A stretch of 64,000 bases of DNA, taken from positions 21,187,980 to 21,251,979 of the forward strand of contig NC_056407.1 in the NCBI RefSeq assembly GCF_905147365.1, read 5' to 3'. The notes below the pieces were generated by a model. It did no database searches, was not told where the DNA came from, and saw only the letters and a list, made by a program, of their open reading frames with translations. Positions 58,082-64,000 of the stretch are shown piece after piece. The position numbers were made by a program, and so were the translations under genes. Within the stretch, counting starts at the first letter, position 1; each line of letters starts with the position of its first letter. Source of the stretch: Aricia agestis. Its lineage: Eukaryota; Arthropoda; Insecta; Lepidoptera; Lycaenidae.

Positions 58082-58448
58082 ACGCCTCCGTGGTCCAGTG
58101 GTTCAGAGCTCGGCTCTTGACTCGGAGGTCGTGGGTTCGATTCCCGCGTTGGAAACATGTTATTTCCAAGTTTGGTTAGGACAATGCAGGCTGATCACCT
58201 GATTGTCTGACAAGTAAGATGATCCATGCGTCGGATGGGCATGTAAAAAAGTCGGTCCTGCGCCTGATCTCTCGCCAGTCGTGTCAGTCTGCCGTCCCAC
58301 TGGGTTATGAGAGTAAAGGAATAGAGAGTGCTCTTGTGTACTGCACACACACTTGGGCACTATAAAATTACTCCTGCGTAGCTGGCCTGGTTTCCATGAA
58401 ACCGGCCACCGTCACCGAAACCGGCGTGGGAGCTATTATTATATTATT
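58082..58448 (+). mobile_element. tRNA-derived SINE (family 2), complete
   Basis: The head acgcctccgtggtccagtgg (A-box region) and gtcgtgggttcgattcccgc (B box, about 58127-58146) are followed by a long unique body (gatgatccatgcgtcggatg, ctgcgcctgatctctcgcc, tttccatgaaaccggccacc) and a (TATTAT)n tail. There is no acceptor-stem pairing, so it is not a tRNA gene. A Helitron-like element starts at the last bases of its tail. Confidence 0.85.
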
Positions 58449-58733
58449 ACTAGATGTCCCGCGCGGCTTCGCCCGCGTAAATTAGAAATTTTACAGAATC
58501 CGTAGGTACATTTTCCCATAAAAAATATTTCCCCCGTTTTTCCCACATTTTCCTGAGTTTCTTCTGTCGTATTAGTCTTAGAGTAATAATATAATATAAC
58601 CTTCTCGATAAATGATGAGTCTTACTCGATAAATGATCTATCTAACACTGAGATAAGTTTTTAAATCGGACCTGTAGTTTCTGAGATTGACGCGTTCAAG
58701 CAAACATACTCTTCAGGTTTATAATATTAGGTA
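58449..58733 (+). mobile_element. Helitron-like element, single-unit form
   Basis: It starts tagatgtcccgcgcggcttc and ends aggtttataatattaggtag. It holds one copy of the ~180-base unit that is tripled at 49917-50440. Confidence 0.72.
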
Positions 58734-58811
58734 GATATAGATTTTTTTTAATTATCGCTTGACAAACTCGAGTCTCGATCTAAAAGACTATGAAATGGTA
58801 TAATATGGTAG

Positions 58812-58841
<30 letters not shown>
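58812..58841 (+). repeat. (GAT)n microsatellite
   Basis: About ten uninterrupted GAT units. On the minus strand they give a run of histidine codons in a spurious frame. Confidence 0.95.
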
Positions 58842-58842
<1 letters not shown>

Positions 58843-58999
58843 GAATGTAATTTGCATAGTAGCATATGCTTTCTGTTCTTAAAACAACGCCGAAACTCCC
58901 AAACTTGTATCTATAAAGAATCAGGAATTCTCTCAGCACCTTCCGAACCATGGTATACCAGGTATATCTCGGTGCAAAATCTTACTTGTTGGTAGCATA

Positions 59000-59240
59000 T
59001 GCTTAGAATACTTCTCACGAAACCGAAGTCACCATATGTTTTCCTATAAGTTTTGAGGAGTTCCCTCGATTACTTATGGATCCTTCATCAGATCACCACT
59101 TTTCTGAATATAATACCAAATTGGGATGATACCCTATATACCAAAAGAAAAATTTTGAAAATCGGTTAACAAACGGCGGAGTAATCGTTGAATATAAGAA
59201 AACGAACATAACACCTCCCCCATTTTGAAAGTCGGTTAAA
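59000..59240 (-). mobile_element. Dispersed 'aaaagtggtgatctgatg' repeat, copy 3
   Basis: On the minus strand it shows the same order as 18036: ggaggtgttatgttcg, gattttcaaaatttttc, gaaaagtggtgatctgatga and aatcgagggaactcctc. Confidence 0.65.
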
Positions 59241-59259
59241 ATTGTAGCCTATGTGTTAT

Positions 59260-59600
59260 TTATTTAATATTTTAATCAGCACATGAATTGAATAACAAAT
59301 TTTTTTTCAAATTAATCATAGCACCATCTGTCAGGACAAACTAAAATTGAAATAGAATAATATTGAATGCGATGATAGCGCCGTCCGCCGGATCTAATGT
59401 AAAACATTCCAAAATCAACAACTCCTTATAAATAAGAAATTAATTGAAAAAACATTTTCCAGTAGACCAAACTGTAAATCTAAACCATTCTCGAATCTCC
59501 ACGAACACACACAAAAAATTTCATCAAAATTGGTCCAGTCGTTTAGGAGGAGTTCAGTCACATACACACGCACACAAGAAATATATATATTAAGATTATA
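59260..59600 (+). repeat. Helitron-like 3' part, 'atatatatattaagatt' type
   Basis: aaaatttcatcaaaattggt and ccagtcgtttaggaggagtt, then a CACACGCACACA run, ending aatatatatattaagat. It is an end type I know from lepidopteran repeats. The 5' limit is unclear. Confidence 0.45.
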
Positions 59601-60245
59601 CACATTACACACTTTAACGTATTATCGCCATTGATTTTTTTATTCGCCAGAGGGCGATAATCAGATTCAGATTGTCTCCGTAATAAAAAATGTATAAAAG
59701 TGGAAAAAGTGACTATTTAAGTGAAAAAGAAGTTGTGTTGTGATCAAAAACTGATAAAGACTCTGTGACATTGTTATCCTCAATAAGCAATTGTGAATAA
59801 GGAAGATCTGCAAAAGACATCTCTAAGATTCATTTATAAAGTAAAAAGTGTTAAAAGCAGTCTACACGTACTTGAATCTTGTGTTCCACATTCATGTGAC
59901 AGTAAGTGATGTAATGGGAATATTTTGTCGTGTCTAAAGAAACAATCAGGAAAGTTCAAAAAATATATTTAAGAACAAAGGAAATTTAAATGCACTTAGT
60001 CAAACGGTCAACAGGAAAGTTGCATGCTACTCAGCAAAAGATGGAGCCACTAAAACAGATCTGTTGGAATATATATGGATCATCTGATAGCTAACTGAAG
60101 GTCATAAAAGTTCCGTCAACAAATCATAGATGTCGCTTTTAACTATTCTAGCTTCTCACAAATTACCATAGATGTCACTACCTATTGCTGACTTCCTACT
60201 CGACAAAAGACTGTCCACCTACAGACAAATTGAACAGTGATTAAG

Positions 60246-60715
60246 ATGAACTTTTTAGATAACATCACTTTTCGAAAGAAAAGGAGGAGTAGTTTAGGCA
60301 GCCATGAGACTATTATCTCAAACGACAGTGGAGATCAACGTATATCAACCCTTAACGATATATTAGATGGCAGCTCACACAGCCTCCCCAATTTATCGAC
60401 GGACGCTTATGAAATTTCTACACTAAAAGAGGAAATAGTTAATCTAAAACTAGAACTGGAAAGCGCTCATGAAGAAATCGCTAACATTAGTTATGAAAAT
60501 GCAAGTCTCAAATCAAAATTAATAGAGTACGAAAAGCAAAACAATATATATATAAGGATGTCATCACTACGCTAAGGTCAGACGCTACACCAAACACAAG
60601 TAGAAAAACAAATAAATTCTATACACCAACTATTAAAGGAGTAAAAGTAATGTCACGAGGATTATTTCGGACTCCAAACTCAACAAATTCACTTGATACA
60701 AAAATAATCACTTGA
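60246..60715 (+). pseudogene. LINE ORF1 protein, frameshifted
   Basis: ATG 60246 opens MNFLDNITFRKKRRSSLGSH, then a Ser/Asp-rich stretch and a leucine-heptad coiled coil (ISTLKEEIVNLKLELESAHE through NASLKSKLIEYEKQN). ORF1 proteins of non-LTR elements bind the element RNA and often self-associate by coiled coils. At about 60544-60553 the (TA)n tract has one TA unit more than the right arm. This shifts the frame, and translation stops at 60575. The old frame continues to 60715 (VITTLRSDATPNTSRKTN, MSRGLFRTPNS). No RNA-recognition motif is seen. Confidence 0.75.
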
Positions 60716-61064
60716 ATTTAAAAACCTGCTTGAAACTTACAACCTCAAACTAGCGCTAAATGAAGCAACTCGTCTCTCCAGCAAAACTTGCATCGATCAT
60801 TTTATTTCTAATTTTCGTGATTTTGAATGCAATGTTACTGAATTAGCACTCTCGGATCACACGGCACAAATTTTCTCTTGTCCTATTGAAAAACAAACCC
60901 ACTATAAATACTGGTATGTTCAAAAGCGTGACTATGGTACGGATAACATTCGTAAGTTCATAAATTGCTTAAATGCACTATCTTTCTCCGAAGTATATGA
61001 GTGTAATGACGCGAATAATGCATTTAACGTACTCCACGAGCTATACCTTTTATTTTATGATTTG
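60708..61064 (+). pseudogene. LINE endonuclease C-terminal part
   Basis: The frame reads SLEFKNLLETYNLKLALNEA, TRLSSKTCIDHFISNF and ELALSDHTAQIF. C-I-D-H-F-I and L-S-D-H mark the last part of an APE endonuclease, with the catalytic D-H pair. The N-terminal half is missing here but survives in the right arm at 62641-62868. Confidence 0.75.
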
Positions 61065-61118
61065 TGCATATATTTTCACTTTTATGAATGGGAATTCATA
61101 AAAGTGAAAATATATGCA
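61065..61118. repeat. Perfect 25-bp stem, 4-nt loop palindrome
   Basis: Arms 61065-61089 and 61094-61118 are perfectly complementary around ggga. The palindrome lies inside the LINE coding sequence and replaces the linker between the endonuclease and the basic KRMKWISKGIRKCCRRKR region. Confidence 0.92.
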
Positions 61119-61299
61119 AACAAACGAATGAAATGGATATCAAAAGGGATAAGAAAATGCTGTAGACGTAAGAGATACTTACTATGGCAGTATCGTAAAA
61201 ATAAAGGCGTAACTAAACAATATCTTAAAAAATATTCATTAAGACTTCAACAAAACAGAAAGCCCAAAATAACTATGCAATTATTTATCCCATTTGTAC

Positions 61300-61612
61300 G
61301 TGGGAGAGCCATGCTTCGGCACGAATGGGCCGGCTCGACCGGATAAATACCACGTTCTCACAGAAAACCGGCGTGAAACAGCGCTTGCGCTGTGTTTCGC
61401 CGAGTGAGTGAGTTTACCGGAGGCCCAATCCCCTACCCTATTCCCTTCCCTGTCCTCCCCTATTCCCTTCCCTTCCCTCTCCTATTACCCTATTCCCTCT
61501 TAAAAGGCCGGCAACGCACTTGCAGCTCTTCTGATGCTGCGAGTGTCCATGGGCGACGGAAGCTGCTTTCCATCAGGTGACCCGTTTGCTCGTTTGCCCC
61601 CTTATTTCATAA
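61300..61612 (+). mobile_element. Chimeric SINE, full-length (best copy)
   Basis: The order is: head gtgggagagccatgcttc and ggcacgaatgggccggctcg; a ggcgtgaaacagcgcttg region with cgctgtgtttcgccgag; a pyrimidine-rich variable middle (about 61425-61497); a tail with aaaggccggcaacgcactt and gtccatgggcgacgga; and ttatttcat plus A8. The tail equals the 3' end of the LINE at 19622-19998, while the head is unrelated to it. I see no convincing tRNA or 5S promoter in the head. It interrupts the LINE left arm, so it is younger than that arm's insertion. Confidence 0.88.
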
Positions 61613-61619
61613 AAAAAAA

Positions 61620-62235
61620 TTAATAGATCTCATAATAAGTCCAAAGCAATGTGGGCCGTCAATAACAGAAATAGAAAAACTTGCAAAAATGAAATACACA
61701 AGTTACACGTAAATGGTAAGTATATATCAGACCCATCCAACATAGCTACAACTCTAAATACATTTTTTTCCACCGGCACTACAGACACAAGCTCCAGGTA
61801 CAGTCAAAATAACTCTAATTACAAGCCATTTTCCAATCATTATAACTCTATATTCATGCCGCCCGCAACTCCAAGTGACATTTATCGTACAATTAACTCT
61901 CTCAAAAATACTAGTACGGTAGCGTAGGTTATGATGGAATAACAACTAATATTATTAAAAAAGTGTCTGCTACTATATCACCGATACTATGCCACGTCTA
62001 TAACTTATGCGTAGAAAAGGGAGTATATCCAGATAAGTTAAAACTAACACAAACAATTATTATAACACCCCTATTTAAAAAGGGTGATCCAGAAATGCCA
62101 AATAATTATAGATCAATAGCACTAATACCAATTTTCTCAAAAATTTTTGAAAAGTTAATCAATGAAAACTTATACAATTATCTTGAAAAACACAACATAA
62201 TATGCAAAGAACAAATGGGTTTTAGAAAAAACTAA
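61620..62235 (+). pseudogene. LINE reverse transcriptase N-terminal half
   Basis: The frame reads SKAMWAVNNRNRKTCKNEIH, then TFFSTGTTDTSS, and after a frameshift at about 61920 VGYDGITTNIIKKVS, TQTIIITPLFKKGDPEMPNN, YRSIALIPIFSKIFEKLIN and EQMGFRKN, then a stop. N-N-Y-R-S/P-I-A-L, K-I-F-E-K and Q-x-G-F-R-K are the early RT motifs (1, 2 and 2a). The catalytic YADD half is absent: the sequence turns back on itself at 62246. Confidence 0.82.
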
Positions 62236-62245
62236 TCGATAAATT

Positions 62246-62262
62246 CGGGTCGTGTATTGCAC
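62246..62262. other. Centre of the giant palindrome
   Basis: The 17-base spacer cgggtcgtgtattgcac separates the perfectly mirrored sequences that start 62245 leftwards and 62263 rightwards. Confidence 0.9.
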
Positions 62263-62411
62263 AATTTATCGATTAGTTTTTTCTAAAACCCATTTGTTCT
62301 TTGCATATTATGTTGTGTTTTTCAAGATAATTGTATAAGTTGTCATTGATTAACTTTTCAAAAATTTTTGAGAAAATTGGTATTAGTGCTATTGGTCTAG
62401 CAGGTTCAAGC

Positions 62412-62868
62412 AGGTTTTTAAATTTTTAAATTTTAATAAGTGATTGTTTGGTTTTTTTTAAAGTGTCAATATTGAGGTCGCCGCATATTATTAATTTCTT
62501 CCGACCAAAGCAAATTTTCTTTAGCTGATTATCTAAATTTTCTAGAAAGAGATTATATATTAAGCTTTACTATCTCTAGACCGCAACACTCAAAGATCCT
62601 TTCTTGACTTATTATCTTTAAAACTTGTAATTCCGTTATTTCAAATTAATATACACGAGCCACCACGACGTGTGTTTCGGGTAAAGTCTGCTCCCATTTT
62701 GTAGTTCGGCAGGTTTAATAATTTGGTGTCTTCATGTGTCATGTTATGTTCAGTAATACATAGTGCATCAATATTTTGGTTTATTCCGTTAAGTGTAACA
62801 GTTAGCAAGTCGGATTTACTTATTAAGCCATTGATATTTTGATGCAGTACACTAATATTATTGGTCAC
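62412..62868 (-). pseudogene. LINE endonuclease N-terminal half
   Basis: From 62868 downwards: TNNISVLHQNINGLISKSDL, IDALCITEHNMTHEDTK and NTRRGGSCILI. After a frameshift near 62630 it reads NLDNQLKKICFGRKKLI then ICGDLNIDTLKK. H-Q-N-I-x-G-L, C-I-T-E-H and G-D-L-N are APE endonuclease motifs (catalytic Asn, Glu and Asp/Asn). The end is truncated at 62412. Confidence 0.78.
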
Positions 62869-62883
62869 GAAAAAAACGTTTTT

Positions 62884-63114
62884 TTAAATGTAGAGTTTGA
62901 TTGCTGTATTTATTTCAGTACTACTGTTATCGTTAATAGATTCTGTTTGTGTAGATTTATTGTGCATGGTAGAGCCCAGAGTAAGTTTTTTGTTTTTAGC
63001 GTACTCGTAAGAATTACTTTTGTACTCTAGATGGAGAATTTCTCTAAGCAAATATCGACATAAATTTATACGAAAGTTTTTATACGTAGATAGAAAATAT
63101 GTTTCATAGTTCAT
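62884..63114 (-). pseudogene. LINE linker coding remnant
   Basis: The minus frame contains TYKNFRINLCRYLLREILHL and STMHNKSTQTESINDNSSTE, directly upstream of the endonuclease start. It is probably the end of ORF1 or the start of ORF2 of the same element. Confidence 0.5.
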
Positions 63115-63342
63115 AGGAACATAGGTAGAGTTGAGATAACTGTAACAGGCAAACGTTAGTTCGTAATTTAATTTAGTTTCGCGAAGATTCTTACAGATCG
63201 TATTTCAGCGACTTTAAGGAATTTCTGTTGACTATCATTATTAGGCTTTGAAAGTAGGTTTGAATTACTGTGTTTCTTGAGACTGCTTTTTGGCGAATCG
63301 TGAAGAGATTGTAGAGAAGTAGAGAAATTGGTTATTTTTGTA

Positions 63343-63807
63343 TCAAGTGAATTTGGTGAGTTGAGAGTTTTGAGAGTTTGGAGTCCGAAATAATCCTCGT
63401 GACATTACTTTTACTCGTTTAATAGTTGGTGTATAGAATTTATTTGTTTTTCTACTTGTGTTTGGTGTAGCGTCTGACCTTAGCGTAGTGATGACATCCT
63501 TATATATATTGTTTTGCTTTTCGTACTCTATTAATTTTGATTTGAGACTTGCATTTTCATTACTAATGTTAGCGATTTCTTCATGAGCGCTTTCCAGTTC
63601 TAGTTTTAGATTAACTATTTCCTCTTTTAGTGTAGTAATTTCATAAGCGTCCGTCGATAAATTGGGGAGGCTGTGTGAGCTGCCATCTAATATATCGTTA
63701 AGGGTTGATATACGTTGATCTCCACTGTCGTCTGAGATAATAGTCTCATGGCTGCCTAAACTACTCCTCCTTTTCTTACGAAAAGTGATGTTATCTAAAA
63801 AGTTCAT
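63343..63807 (-). pseudogene. LINE ORF1 protein, longer copy
   Basis: ATG at 63807 (minus). The same MNFLDNITFRKKRRSSLGSH start and coiled coil as the left arm. With the ancestral-length (TA)n tract the frame continues through KDVITTLRSDATPNTSRKTN and MSRGLFRTPNSQNSQLTKFT to a stop. It has 154 residues from the ATG. The end looks altered by a short tandem insertion of ctcaaaactctcaac type, so the original ORF1 was probably longer (coding-like sequence resumes at 62884-63114). Confidence 0.72.
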
Positions 63808-64000
63808 CTTAATCACTGTTCAATTTGTCTGTAGGTGGACAGTATGGGAGCGCCCTCTTTTGTCGAGTAGGAAGTCAGCAATAGGTAGTGACATCTATGG
63901 TAATTTGTGAGAAGCTAGAATAATTAAAAGCGACATCTATGTTTTGTTGACGGAACTTTTATGGCCTTCAGTTAGCTATCAGGTGATCCATATATATTCT

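Larger units (their letters stand above)
59660..62245 (+). mobile_element. Non-LTR retrotransposon, left arm of giant palindrome
   Basis: Element with a 5' untranslated part (to 60245), ORF1, the C-terminal part of the endonuclease, and the N-terminal half of the reverse transcriptase ending at GFRKN. It has lost the endonuclease N-terminus (deleted near 60700), the rest of RT and the 3' end. It carries a short palindromic insertion (61065-61118) and a SINE (61300-61612). From about 60065 it pairs with the right arm. Confidence 0.85.
62263..64000 (-). mobile_element. Same retrotransposon, right arm of palindrome
   Basis: On the minus strand, from the window end inwards: 5' untranslated part, ORF1, a linker coding region, the endonuclease N-terminal half (62412-62868), then a jump near 62400 directly to RT motifs (IALIPIFSKIFEKLIN to GFRKN). 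It therefore lacks the endonuclease C-terminus and RT N-terminus that the left arm keeps, and keeps what the left arm lost. It has a 12-base insertion (gggcgctcccat, near 63846) relative to the left arm. It continues past the window. Confidence 0.85.

Noticed and set aside
58082..58153. Possible tRNA gene
   Set aside because: A and B boxes are present but the acceptor stem does not pair, and a conserved SINE body follows.
58748..58951. Minus-strand frame with a polyhistidine run
   Set aside because: It is the (GAT)n microsatellite read backwards, with no domain or splice context.

Overview
This is a eukaryotic window of AT-rich insect DNA, most likely from a moth or butterfly (Lepidoptera). 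The assignment rests on repeat families I recognise as typical of that order: Lep1/Helitron-like repeats that begin tagctgttgcccgcgac and end tataatattagt, two tRNA-derived SINE families, and LINE 3' tails. I could not run a database search, so genus and species are left open. Low gene density, long introns and heavy transposon load all fit.

Only one convincing host gene is present. Four plus-strand exons (9631-9766, 12964-13097, 20061-20277, 24625-24776) join in frame into 212 residues. They encode the C-terminal half of an immunoglobulin-superfamily protein of beaten-path (Beat) type: the end of one Ig domain, a second Ig domain split over two exons, four possible N-glycosylation sites, and a hydrophobic C-terminus suited to a GPI or membrane anchor. 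The 5' exons lie outside the window or were not found. The third intron appears to be of the rare GC-AG class.

The rest is mobile DNA and unclassified AT-rich sequence. 1-780 is a long-TIR element. 1828-5699 is an apparently intact, full-length APE/RT non-LTR retrotransposon with a structured 5' end, a 1067-residue ORF and an 11-bp target duplication. 7150-8200 holds SINE and LINE tails. The introns carry several foldback MITEs, including one at 20352-20990 with CACAGTG termini and a 5-bp duplication, and a hAT derivative (21521-21842) that keeps a transposase C-terminus. From 25 to 43 kb there are MITEs, SINEs and a tandemly duplicated foldback element (38551-39340).

43780-45345 is a decayed Ty3/Gypsy element: one LTR, a tRNA-Leu primer site, a GC-rich minisatellite where gag should be, and integrase remnants. 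48.9-59.6 kb is rich in Helitron-like repeats and perfect palindromes. 59.66-64.0 kb is a very large inverted repeat made of two copies of one non-LTR retrotransposon, meeting at 62246-62262 and running off the window end.

Two general points. A chimeric SINE recurs seven or more times and shares its 3' tail with a local LINE, which suggests parasitism of that LINE. Several perfect palindromes with loops of 0 to 5 bases lie in otherwise ordinary sequence, which suggests recurrent template-switch or hairpin-driven inverted duplication.
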